This document shows, piece by piece, positions 29,078-36,923 of a stretch of 64,000 nt of DNA. Source of the DNA: JACDQM01 sp044373315 (GTDB lineage Bacteria > Pseudomonadota > Gammaproteobacteria > Burkholderiales > Burkholderiaceae_C). Below the pieces are notes generated by a model. The model was not told the DNA's origin and ran no database searches. It was given only the letters and a program-made list of their open reading frames with translations. The position numbers and the translations under genes are program-made. Location of the stretch: positions 1-64,000 of the forward strand of contig NZ_JBILQK010000006.1 of assembly GCF_044373315.1 (NCBI RefSeq). Reading direction: 5' to 3'. Every line of letters starts with the position of its first letter. Position 1 is the first letter of the stretch.

Positions 29078-29100
29078 GGCTGGCTATGATGCCAGCCATG
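29075..29100. repeat. Inverted repeat holding both divergent start codons
   Basis: CATGGCTGGC (29075-29084) and GCCAGCCATG (29091-29100) are perfect 10-bp arms around TATGAT. The left CAT is the YihY start (minus strand) and the right ATG is the DUF2069 start (plus strand). Only 20 bases separate the two start codons. Confidence 0.85.
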
Positions 29101-29529
29101 TCGACCTCCTCCGCAGAATCCGTTGCCTTGCGCACGCAGCCCAGTGCGCGCGAAGTTTTTTCCCGCAACCTGGCCCTGGTCTCGCTGCTGGCTTTGATCG
29201 TGTTGTGCCTGGCCTGGGAATTGTGGCTGGCCCCCACCGGCCGCGGCACCTTGGCCATCAAGGCCTTGCCCTTGGTGCTGCCGCTGCTGGGCCTGTGGCG
29301 CTACCGCATGTACACCTTTCGCTGGCTGAGTCTGCTGGTGTGGCTGTACTTCACCGAGGGCCTGGTTCGTGCCGCCAGCGACAGCGGGCTGTCCGCAGCA
29401 CTGGCGGCGGGCGAGGTCGTGCTGAGCGTGCTGGTGTTCAGCGCCTGTGCCTGGCATGTGCGCCTGCGCCTGAGCGCCGCCAAGCAGGCTCGGGCTGAGC
29501 AAGCCCGGTCCAGCGCGGACGCCACGTGA
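29098..29529 (+). CDS. DUF2069 membrane protein
   Basis: A 143-residue protein with four predicted spans (NLALVSLLALIVLCLAWELWL, LPLVLPLLGLWRYRMYTFRW, and two more). DUF2069 proteins are small, uncharacterised, and frequent in Burkholderiales. The block GTLAIKALPLVLPLLGLWRYRMYTFRW is the family core. Start choice is open: ATG 29098 is the shortest and mirrors the divergent gene; ATG 29071, 29086 and 29089 are also in frame, and AGAGAG precedes 29071. The stop overlaps the GTG of the next gene by two bases. Confidence 0.85.
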   Translation: MSTSSAESVALRTQPSAREVFSRNLALVSLLALIVLCLAWELWLAPTGRGTLAIKALPLVLPLLGLWRYRMYTFRWLSLLVWLYFTEGLVRAASDSGLSAALAAGEVVLSVLVFSACAWHVRLRLSAAKQARAEQARSSADAT

Positions 29530-30935
29530 GCACTTTGGCCCTGCTGCAGGCACTGCGCGCCGAACTGGGCGAAGCCCAGGTGCTCAGCGAGGGTGATCTG
29601 TCCGGCTATGAAGTGGACTGGCGCAAGCGATATCCCGGCCGTGCGCTGGCCGTGGTGCGCCCAGGCAGCACGGCCGAGGTGGCATGCGTGCTGCGCCTGT
29701 GCTCGGCCCATGGCATTGCCGTCGTGCCGCAAGGCGGCAATACCGGCTTGGTGGGCGGCGGTGTGCCGGATGCAAGCGGGCGCCAGATCCTGCTGAGCCT
29801 GCAGCGCCTGAACAAGGTGCGCGCCATCGACGCCGCCAATCTGACGATGACGGTGGAAGCTGGCTGTGTGCTGCAGGCGGTGCAGCAAGCCGCGGCGGCG
29901 CAAGGCTTGTTGTTCCCGCTCAGCCTGGCGGCCGAGGGCAGCTGCACCATCGGCGGCAATCTGGCCACCAATGCCGGCGGCACTGCGGTGCTGCGCTACG
30001 GCAATGCGCGCGATCTGTGCCTGGGGCTGGAAGTCGTGACCGCACAGGGCGAGGTGCTGCAGGGCTTGTCCGGCCTGCGCAAGGACAACACCGGCTACGA
30101 CTTGCGCCATCTCTTTGTCGGCAGCGAGGGCACGCTGGGCGTGATCACCGCCGCCACGCTCAAGGTCTACCCGCAGCCGGCAGCCCGCATGACCGCCCTC
30201 GCGGCCTGTGACACGCTGGAGGCTGCCGTGGCCCTGCTCGGCCTGGCGCAGTCACGCGCCGGTTCCGGGCTCACCGGCTTCGAGCTGATGAATCGTTTCT
30301 CGCTCGATCTGGTGCGGCGCCATTTCGCCCAGCTGCGCCAGCCGCTGCCACCGTGCCCCTGGACCGTGCTGCTGGAGGTATCGGATACGGAGAGCGACGC
30401 GCATGCCCGCGGCGTCTTCGAAGGCCTGCTTGAGAGCGCCCTTGAGCGCGGCTTGATCAGCGATGCGGCCATCGCCGAGACCCTGGAGCAGTCGCATGCG
30501 ATGTGGCATCTGCGCGAGTCCATTCCGCTGGCCCAGGCCGAGGAAGGCCTCAACATCAAGCACGACATCGCGCTGCCGATCTCGCTGATTCCGCAATTCG
30601 TGGCGCGCACCGATGCCGCGCTTGAGGCCGCCATCCCGGGCATCCGCATGGTCGACTTCGGCCACCTGGGCGATGGCAATCTGCACTACAACGTGCAAGC
30701 TCCCGAAGGGCTCGACGCCGCTGCCTTCCTGCGCGAGCATGAGCCGGCGGTCAACCGCATCGTGTTCGACGCGGTGCAAGTCCATGGCGGCTCGATCTCG
30801 GCCGAGCATGGCATCGGCCAGCTCAAGCGTGAGGAACTGGCCGAGCGCAAGGACCCGGTGGCGCTGGCGCTGATGCGCTCAATCAAGCAGGCACTGGACC
30901 CACAGGGCCTGCTCAATCCGGGCCGGCTTATCTGA
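29526..30935 (+). CDS. FAD-linked oxidase (D-2-hydroxyacid dehydrogenase family, GlcD-like)
   Basis: A 469-residue flavoprotein with an N-terminal FAD-binding domain (VVPQGGNTGLVGGGVPD near residue 65, SCTIGGNLATNAGGTAVLRYGNARD near 140) and a C-terminal FAD-oxidase domain (GHLGDGNLHYNV, HGGSISAEHGIGQLKREEL). This is the vanillyl-alcohol-oxidase fold family that includes D-lactate, glycolate (GlcD) and D-2-hydroxyglutarate dehydrogenases; the exact substrate is not decided. Start is GTG with its bases overlapping the DUF2069 stop, indicating coupled translation. Its end overlaps the convergent RND gene by eight bases. Confidence 0.92.
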   Translation: MSTLALLQALRAELGEAQVLSEGDLSGYEVDWRKRYPGRALAVVRPGSTAEVACVLRLCSAHGIAVVPQGGNTGLVGGGVPDASGRQILLSLQRLNKVRAIDAANLTMTVEAGCVLQAVQQAAAAQGLLFPLSLAAEGSCTIGGNLATNAGGTAVLRYGNARDLCLGLEVVTAQGEVLQGLSGLRKDNTGYDLRHLFVGSEGTLGVITAATLKVYPQPAARMTALAACDTLEAAVALLGLAQSRAGSGLTGFELMNRFSLDLVRRHFAQLRQPLPPCPWTVLLEVSDTESDAHARGVFEGLLESALERGLISDAAIAETLEQSHAMWHLRESIPLAQAEEGLNIKHDIALPISLIPQFVARTDAALEAAIPGIRMVDFGHLGDGNLHYNVQAPEGLDAAAFLREHEPAVNRIVFDAVQVHGGSISAEHGIGQLKREELAERKDPVALALMRSIKQALDPQGLLNPGRLI

Positions 30936-33900
30936 AGGCGTAGCCGAAGGTCAGCAGGTTCAGCAAACGCTTGGGCCTGCTCAGCAGGCGCCAGACCAGG
31001 CGAATCAGCGTCAGCGCCAGCAGCGCTTCGATGAAGGTCATCAGGAAGGCCAGGCCGGTGTTCCAGCGCTCAGCCCGGCGCTTGAACTTCGCCACCATGC
31101 GGTCACGCGCAATCTCGATGCTGTCGTAGAAGCTGGGCACCATCAGCAAGGTCAGGAAGGTCGAGGTGATGGTGCCGCCGATGATGGCCACCGCCATCGG
31201 GCGGTAGAACTCGCCGCCCTCCCCCACGCCGATCGCGACCGGCAGCATGCCAGCGACCAGCGCGAAGGTGGTCATCAAGATGGGCCGGAAGCGCATGCGC
31301 CCGGCGTGCATCAGCGCTTCCTCGCGGTTGACGCCCTGGGCCTCCTCGGCCCGCGCCGCATCCAGCAGCAGGATCGCATTCTTGGCCACCAGGCCGGCCA
31401 GCATGATGATGCCGATGAAGCTCATCAGATTGAGCGTGCCGCCGGTCAGCAGTAGCGCCACCACCACGCCGATCAATGACAGAGGCAGCGAAAGCATCAC
31501 GCCCAGCGGCGCGGTGAAGGAGCCGAACTGCATCACCAGGATCAAGTACATCAACGCGATGCCTGAGAACAACGCGATGCCCATCTCGCGGAACACCTCT
31601 TGCTGGTCGCGCGAGGCACCAGCCAGCTCCAGGCCGTAGCCAGGCGGGAACTTGATCGCCTTGGCCAGCTTCAGCGCGTCTTGCGTCACCTCGCCCGGTG
31701 AGCGGCCCTGCACATTGGCCGACACGGCAATCATGCGCTTGCCATCGGCATGCTGGATGCGTGACGGCCCCTTGCCCATCTTGATCTCTGCAATCTGTTC
31801 CAGCGGCACCATCATGCCGCTGCCGGCCACGGTGATCGGCAGGCGTTCGATATTGCTGGCGTCCACCCGGTCCTGCGGGTGCAGGCGCACCGCCACATCT
31901 CGCGTCTCGCCGGTGGGGTCGACCCAGTCACCGACCTCGACGCCGGCAAACGCAACGCGCAGCGCGCCGGCCGCGTCAGCAACCGAAATGCCCATGGCGT
32001 TGGCGAGACCGCGGTTCAGTTCGATCTGCAGTTCCATCTGCGGGTCCTGCTCGGACAGGCCGACGTCGACCGCGCCGGGCACCTGGCGCAGCTTGTCCAT
32101 GAACTCGTTGGTGATTTCGAGCAGCTTGCGCGAATCAGCACCCGAGAAGCGGATCTGCACCGGCTTCTGCGCGCCGTTGTTCAGGTCATCCAGCACCACG
32201 TATTCGGCACCCACCAGGCGCGAGACGCGCCCGCGCAGGTCCTTCGCCAACTCGGCCGCGCTGCGCTTGCGCTCGGTGCTCTTGCCGATGTCCACATAGA
32301 TGCGGCCACCGCTGGGGTTGACGTTGGCGTTGGTGGCCTTGGTCTCCGGCATCTGACGGGCCAACGCGGCAGCCGCTTCCACTTTCAGCTTGGCATATTC
32401 AAGGCTGGAGCTCGCCGGCGTGCGCACCTCGACGGCAATCGTGCCTGCGTCGGACGCCGGCAGGAAGCTGGAGCCACCGAACTTGGCCTGCAGCACGATG
32501 GCCAGCACGAAGCTCAGCACCGCCAGCACGGCCATCCAGCGGCGGTGATGCAAGGCCCAGGCGATCACCTGGCCATAGCGGTCGGCCTGGTCGTCGAACC
32601 AGTCGTTGAAACGCTTCAGCAAGGCCGAGATGCCCTTCTTCGGCGCCTCATGATGGCCAGGAGGATCGCCCCAGTAGGCCGACAGCATCGGGTCAAGCGT
32701 GAAGGAGATGAACAGACTCACCAGCACCGAAGCCACCACCGTGAGCCCGAAGGGTCGGAACCATTCACCCGACACACCCGGCATGAAGGCCACCGGTACG
32801 AACACCGCGACGATGGCGAAGGTGGTGGCGGTGACGGCAAGGCCGATCTCGGCCGTGCCCTTGAGCGCCGCGGTGCGCCGGTCAGCGCCCATCTCCATGT
32901 GTCGCACGATGTTCTCACGCACCACGATGGCATCGTCGATCAGCACGCCGATGGCCAGCGACAGGCCCAGCAGGCTCATGAAGTTGAGCGTGAAGCCGCA
33001 CAGCCAGACGGCGATGAAGGCGGCAATCACCGAGGTCGGCAGCGACAGCGCGGTGATCAGCGTCGAGCGCCAGGAGTTCAGGAACACATAGACCACAAAA
33101 ACCGTCAGCCCAGCGCCGAACACCAGCGCGTGAATGACGTTGTAGAGGCTGTTCTCGGCATCCTTGCCGCCGTCCTGCGTGATCTCCAGTTGCGTGCCCT
33201 TGGGCAGCGTCTTGCCGATGTCGTCGACTGCCTTGCGAACCTGCTCGGCCACCGTCACCGTCGAGGCGTCACGTGCCCGGGTGACGGAAAGGCCGACGTT
33301 GGGCAGGCCATTGCGAATGGAGGCACTGGTGCGCTCGGCAAAGCCGTCCTGCACGCTGGCGACCTGGCCCAGCCGGATCAGCTCGTTGCCGCTGCGGCGC
33401 ACCACGATCTGTTCGAACTCAGCCGGTGACTCCAGTCGACCGAGCAGACGAATGCTCTGGTCTTCCAGCGTGCCACGCACCTTGCCCACTGGCGCGGTGG
33501 TGTTCTGGGCTCGCAGTGCACCCACCACCTCGGTGACCGAGACGTTGTACTCGCGCAGTTTCTGCGCGTGCAGCAGCACCGACAGCTCTCGGCGCAGCGC
33601 GCCATTCACATTGACCGTGGCCACACCCGGGATCGCGCGGAAACGATCCGCCAGCTCATCCTCCGCCAAGCGAGAGATGTCAGCGTGGCTTTGCTGGGTC
33701 GACGACAGCGCCAGCTGCATGATGGGCTGGGCGGCCGGGTCGATGCGCTGCAGCACCGGCTCGCGCATTTCAAGCGGCAGCTTGTGGCGCACCGCGCCGA
33801 TGGCGTTGCGCACCTCATCGGCTGCCTCGACCATGTTCTTGTCGAAGTTGAATATCAGCAGCAGCTGGGCATTGCCCTCACTGGCGGTGGCGCGCACCTC

Positions 33901-34134
33901 GGTGACGCCGGCGATGGTCTGCAGCGACTTCTCGATGCGGTTGACGATCTCGCGCTCGGTGGTCTCCGGCGAGGCGCCTGGGTAGGCGATATTGACCACC
34001 AGCAGCGGCTGCTCGACATCGGGGATCTGGTTGACGCGCAGCTTGGACAGGGCCAGCAGGCCCAGACACATCAGCGCGATGATCAGGACGATGGTCGCAA
34101 CGGGTTTCTTGACACTGAAGTCGGACAAGAACAT
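30928..34134 (-). CDS. RND efflux permease (second system)
   Basis: A 1068-residue inner-membrane RND pump. Start FLSDFSVKKPVATIVLIIALMC is the first span; YPGASPETTEREIVNRIEKSLQTIAGV begins the periplasmic porter domain. The proton-relay acidic pair is in LAIGVLIDDAIVVRENIVRH (span 4). After the usual last span (TITSTFLTLLMVPSFYDSI) there is a C-terminal extension of about 55 residues with one more hydrophobic stretch (TGLAFLMTFIEALLALTLIRLVW). The adaptor gene is three bases upstream. No outer-membrane factor is near. Substrate not predictable. Confidence 0.93.
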   Translation of the reverse strand: MFLSDFSVKKPVATIVLIIALMCLGLLALSKLRVNQIPDVEQPLLVVNIAYPGASPETTEREIVNRIEKSLQTIAGVTEVRATASEGNAQLLLIFNFDKNMVEAADEVRNAIGAVRHKLPLEMREPVLQRIDPAAQPIMQLALSSTQQSHADISRLAEDELADRFRAIPGVATVNVNGALRRELSVLLHAQKLREYNVSVTEVVGALRAQNTTAPVGKVRGTLEDQSIRLLGRLESPAEFEQIVVRRSGNELIRLGQVASVQDGFAERTSASIRNGLPNVGLSVTRARDASTVTVAEQVRKAVDDIGKTLPKGTQLEITQDGGKDAENSLYNVIHALVFGAGLTVFVVYVFLNSWRSTLITALSLPTSVIAAFIAVWLCGFTLNFMSLLGLSLAIGVLIDDAIVVRENIVRHMEMGADRRTAALKGTAEIGLAVTATTFAIVAVFVPVAFMPGVSGEWFRPFGLTVVASVLVSLFISFTLDPMLSAYWGDPPGHHEAPKKGISALLKRFNDWFDDQADRYGQVIAWALHHRRWMAVLAVLSFVLAIVLQAKFGGSSFLPASDAGTIAVEVRTPASSSLEYAKLKVEAAAALARQMPETKATNANVNPSGGRIYVDIGKSTERKRSAAELAKDLRGRVSRLVGAEYVVLDDLNNGAQKPVQIRFSGADSRKLLEITNEFMDKLRQVPGAVDVGLSEQDPQMELQIELNRGLANAMGISVADAAGALRVAFAGVEVGDWVDPTGETRDVAVRLHPQDRVDASNIERLPITVAGSGMMVPLEQIAEIKMGKGPSRIQHADGKRMIAVSANVQGRSPGEVTQDALKLAKAIKFPPGYGLELAGASRDQQEVFREMGIALFSGIALMYLILVMQFGSFTAPLGVMLSLPLSLIGVVVALLLTGGTLNLMSFIGIIMLAGLVAKNAILLLDAARAEEAQGVNREEALMHAGRMRFRPILMTTFALVAGMLPVAIGVGEGGEFYRPMAVAIIGGTITSTFLTLLMVPSFYDSIEIARDRMVAKFKRRAERWNTGLAFLMTFIEALLALTLIRLVWRLLSRPKRLLNLLTFGYAFR

Positions 34135-34137
34135 GGC

Positions 34138-35322
34138 TCAGCCCCCCTTTGCGGTGCCGGCCTTGGCCAACTCGGCAATCTGGCCATCGACAAGATTGCT
34201 GCCGGGATTGCGCAGCACCTGAGCGCCAGCCAGCAGGCCGTTGCGGATTGCATAGTGGCCGCGCCGCGCATCACGCTCGCCCAGCTGTACTTCGGTGCGC
34301 ATGATCTTGCCATCCTTGAACTGCCAGACCTGGCTGCGCCCGTCCTTGGTTTGCACAGCGCTTTCTGGCACCGTTGGCAGGCGTCCGCTGCCATCGCCGG
34401 TCTGGATGCGCCCCTCGGCGTACAGGCCCGACACCGATGGCGCCTCACCCTCGATGGCGATCAGCACCTCAACCTGACGCGTCAGCGCGTTGGCCGAGGC
34501 ATCGATGCGTTTGACACGGCCCTTGAACTCGGTGTCGGGATAACCGTTGACCTTGAAGGCAACGGCCTGACCGGCCTTGAGTTCCGGCAGGCGATCGGCC
34601 GAGACCCGACCTTCGAAGCGCAGGGTCTCGGGCGCGATCACCTTGACCAGCTCCTTGCCCATCTGCGCTGTATCGCCGGCCGAGACCTTGCGCTCGCTGA
34701 CCACGCCATCGAAGGGCGCGCGCACCTCAGTGCGGGTCAGCTGCTGGCGGGCCGAGGCCACGCGGGCACGTGCCGCCACTAGATCGCTTTGCGCATTGTT
34801 GCGGCGGACTTCGGCGTCTTCCATCGCCTGCAGCGAGCTCATGCCCTGGGCCTGCAGCGTCTTGAGGCGCTGGTGCTGGCGCTCGGCCTGCTCGAAGCTC
34901 TGGCCGGAGGCGCGGGCTGCTTCTTCGGCCGAGGCCAGGCTGTCGCGGATCGATGTGTCGTCCAGGCGCACCAGCAGATCACCGCGCCGCACGCGCTCGC
35001 CGTTTTCCTTCAGCACCGCGAGCACCAGCGCTGACACCTCGGCGCGAAGGTCGGCGCGCTTCTCGGGCAGCAGGCTGCCGGTGACCACAGGGCCGCTGGC
35101 CTGATTGCCACCGTCAAGGGTGTGCAGGTCTTCAGCGGACAGCAGCAACGCCTTTGCTGATTGGCTCGTTGCGGTGGTGGTGGTGGGGCTGGATGCCGGG
35201 GCCTTGGCCGACGCGGCCTGAGCCGCAGCATCAGCCTTGTTGTCTTCTGGCTTGCCACAGGCAACGAGGGCTGTGGCGAGGGCCAGCAGGCTGGCATGGG
35301 CGAGAAGGCTGTGACGCATCAT
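34138..35322 (-). CDS. RND periplasmic adaptor, lipoprotein type
   Basis: A 394-residue membrane-fusion protein. A lipoprotein signal ends at Cys22 (LLALATALVACGK). A Pro/Thr/Ala-rich linker (AASAKAPASSPTTTTATS) follows. Lipoyl half 1 (ADLRAEVSALVLAVLKENGERVRRGDLL), helical hairpin (residues about 130-185), lipoyl half 2 (RTEVRAPFDGVVSERKVSAGD) and a barrel domain complete it. Two ATG codons are adjacent (35322, 35319), both near AAGGA. The gene starts 3 bases before the end of the permease's 5' flank and is co-transcribed with it. Confidence 0.92.
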   Translation of the reverse strand: MMRHSLLAHASLLALATALVACGKPEDNKADAAAQAASAKAPASSPTTTTATSQSAKALLLSAEDLHTLDGGNQASGPVVTGSLLPEKRADLRAEVSALVLAVLKENGERVRRGDLLVRLDDTSIRDSLASAEEAARASGQSFEQAERQHQRLKTLQAQGMSSLQAMEDAEVRRNNAQSDLVAARARVASARQQLTRTEVRAPFDGVVSERKVSAGDTAQMGKELVKVIAPETLRFEGRVSADRLPELKAGQAVAFKVNGYPDTEFKGRVKRIDASANALTRQVEVLIAIEGEAPSVSGLYAEGRIQTGDGSGRLPTVPESAVQTKDGRSQVWQFKDGKIMRTEVQLGERDARRGHYAIRNGLLAGAQVLRNPGSNLVDGQIAELAKAGTAKGG

Positions 35323-35341
35323 TCCTTGGTCTCCGGCGGTG

Positions 35342-35359
35342 AGAGGCGCAGTCGCCTCT
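35342..35359. repeat. Inverted repeat in the adaptor leader
   Basis: AGAGGCG (35342-35348) and CGCCTCT (35353-35359) are perfect 7-bp arms around CAGT, ending 20 bases before the adaptor start. It could be a 5' hairpin or a protein site. Confidence 0.45.
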
Positions 35360-35412
35360 TCTGAAGCGGCGCATCTTGCCACGCGTCGATTCCGCCAATG
35401 CATCGATGTGCG

Positions 35413-35435
35413 ACGAACGCAAGGCCTGCGTTCGT
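35413..35435 (-). terminator. Hairpin after the DUF1178 gene (possible end of the nuo transcript)
   Basis: ACGAACGCA (35413-35421) pairs with TGCGTTCGT (35427-35435) around AGGCC, 46 bases beyond the DUF1178 stop. No T tract follows on either strand, so intrinsic termination is doubtful; the stem may protect or stall RNA. Confidence 0.4.
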
Positions 35436-35480
35436 GAACTGCGGCATCAGCGGATGAGTTGCCCGCGCACCCCTGCTTTG

Positions 35481-35972
35481 CTATTGCAGCTCTCGCTTGT
35501 CGATCAACGGCAAGGCGAGCAGCTCGATGCCCTCCTCCTGCAGCGCATGGGCCTCCTTCACCGAGGTTTGTCCGCGGATACCGCGCGCCTCTGTCTCGCC
35601 GTAGTGGATGCGCCGCGCTTCTTCGGCGAAGCGTTGACCGACATCTTCGGTTTGCGCGAGGACCTGGGCAAGCGCGCGTGCGGCCAAGGCCTGCAGTTGC
35701 TGGTGCAGCGGATCTGCTTCGGCCGGGGTGCGCTCGATCGCGGTGCCGGCGGGCGCCGTCACAGCAGAAGTGTCTGATGCTGTTTCGGGCCGGGCGTCGC
35801 GCAGATGCGAGACGTTCAAGCGAGGCGCGCTTGGCAGACGCTGGACCTGGTCATGGCCGCAAACCGGGCACGTCAGCAGCTTTCGTTGCTGCTGGGTCTC
35901 GTAGTCTGCGGAAGATCCGAACCAGCCTTCGAAGCGATGGCCGGCCGTGCATCCCAGGTTGAGGACGATCAT
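35481..35972 (-). CDS. DUF1178 family protein
   Basis: A 163-residue uncharacterised protein. The N-terminus MIVLNLGCTAGHRFEGWF and LTCPVCGHDQVQRLPSAPRLN are the family signature; Cys8, Cys35 and Cys38 with His12 or His40 suggest a small zinc ribbon. The middle is Ala/Thr/Pro-rich and the last 90 residues are helical. DUF1178 commonly follows NUDIX and complex I genes in Burkholderiales, as here (25 bases after NUDIX). Confidence 0.85.
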   Translation of the reverse strand: MIVLNLGCTAGHRFEGWFGSSADYETQQQRKLLTCPVCGHDQVQRLPSAPRLNVSHLRDARPETASDTSAVTAPAGTAIERTPAEADPLHQQLQALAARALAQVLAQTEDVGQRFAEEARRIHYGETEARGIRGQTSVKEAHALQEEGIELLALPLIDKRELQ

Positions 35973-35997
35973 GGGGCGATGATAGGTCGCATACCGC

Positions 35998-36603
35998 TCA
36001 GGCGATCTGCTGCCAGTCCAATGCCCATGCGCCCGACTGCCAACGCTGCAGCCACAGCAAGCCGATCAGCGTCTTGGCGTCCGTCAGCTGACCACCCGCA
36101 GCCAAGGCATCCAGCTCTTCAGTGCTGTGGAACACGACGTCAAGGAACTCACCATCGTCAAGCTGGCGTGTCCCGGCGCGCAAGCCCCGCGCGAAGAAGA
36201 TCTCGATGCCCTCGTCCGAATAGGCGATGGCGTTGTGCAGCACGCCGGCGTGGGCCCAGCTTGTGGCGGTGTAGCCGGTTTCCTCGGCCAATTCGCGTCG
36301 GGCGCAGTCCAGCGCGGATTCGGCAGGATCCAGCTTGCCTGCCGGAAACTCAAGCATCACGCGCTGCATGGGGTAGCGGAACTGCCGCTCCATCACCAGA
36401 CGACCATCATCCAGAAGCGGCACGATCATTACCGCACCGGGGTGGACGATGTACTCGCGCGAGGCATGCTTGCCGTTCGGCAGCAGCACGCTGTCGCGGC
36501 GAACGTTCAGGAAATGACCTTGGTAAACCAGGCTCGTGTCGGCTTGTCGCTCTTGGAGACGCGCAAGTTCGGCTGGATCACTGTCCTCGCCTTCAGTCCT
36601 CAT
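35998..36603 (-). CDS. NUDIX hydrolase (ADP-ribose pyrophosphatase-like)
   Basis: A 201-residue NUDIX protein. The NUDIX box runs from Gly89 to Tyr111 (G-x5-E-x7-REL-AEE-TG-Y) with its metal-binding Glu residues intact. The preceding VERQFRYPMQRVMLEFPAGK is typical of the ADP-ribose pyrophosphatase subgroup. It would hydrolyse an ADP-sugar to AMP. The ATG at 36603 overlaps the DUF2818 stop by 11 bases; the frame is open to 36813 but through DUF2818. Last-but-one gene of the nuo transcript. Confidence 0.92.
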   Translation of the reverse strand: MRTEGEDSDPAELARLQERQADTSLVYQGHFLNVRRDSVLLPNGKHASREYIVHPGAVMIVPLLDDGRLVMERQFRYPMQRVMLEFPAGKLDPAESALDCARRELAEETGYTATSWAHAGVLHNAIAYSDEGIEIFFARGLRAGTRQLDDGEFLDVVFHSTEELDALAAGGQLTDAKTLIGLLWLQRWQSGAWALDWQQIA

Positions 36604-36901
36604 GGCGCCCGCGGCGCAGGTAGCGCCAGACGAAGCCTGGGAAGCCCAGCGTGACGAACAGGCACAGCGCGGCCGCATAGAACTCCCAGCGCTGCGGGTG
36701 GCGCTGGCCGACGTGGGATTCAAACAGCATGCCGGCCGAAAGGCTGAGCGCTGCAAGCAGGCACAGCTCAAGCGCACGCCAAGCAAACGGCTTGTCCTTG
36801 AGATAAGGGCCAACCAGCAGAATGCGGTTGCTGAGATACGGTAGGTTGGCTGCCAGCAGCATCAGCGCGAGCAGCAGCCAGACCAGGGCGCTCTGGTTCA
36901 T
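36593..36901 (-). CDS. DUF2818 membrane protein (complex I operon tail)
   Basis: A 102-residue protein with three hydrophobic spans (ALVWLLLALMLLAANLPYLSNR, LELCLLAALSLSAGMLFE, EFYAAALCLFVTLGFPGFVWRYL). DUF2818 genes follow nuoN in many betaproteobacteria; a role beside complex I is inferred from position only. ATG 36901 is chosen over 36955 because the homologous start is MNQSALVWLLLA. It begins 22 bases after the nuoN stop. Confidence 0.85.
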   Translation of the reverse strand: MNQSALVWLLLALMLLAANLPYLSNRILLVGPYLKDKPFAWRALELCLLAALSLSAGMLFESHVGQRHPQRWEFYAAALCLFVTLGFPGFVWRYLRRGRHED

Positions 36902-36923
36902 ATCAGTTTGCCGACTGTGCGGT

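Noticed and set aside
28509..29261. A minus-strand frame with a strong GGAGGAGG site and ATG at 29099, out of frame with the YihY gene
   Set aside because: The protein it would encode turns into an out-of-frame shadow of YihY with no family similarity. The conserved frame starts at 29077.
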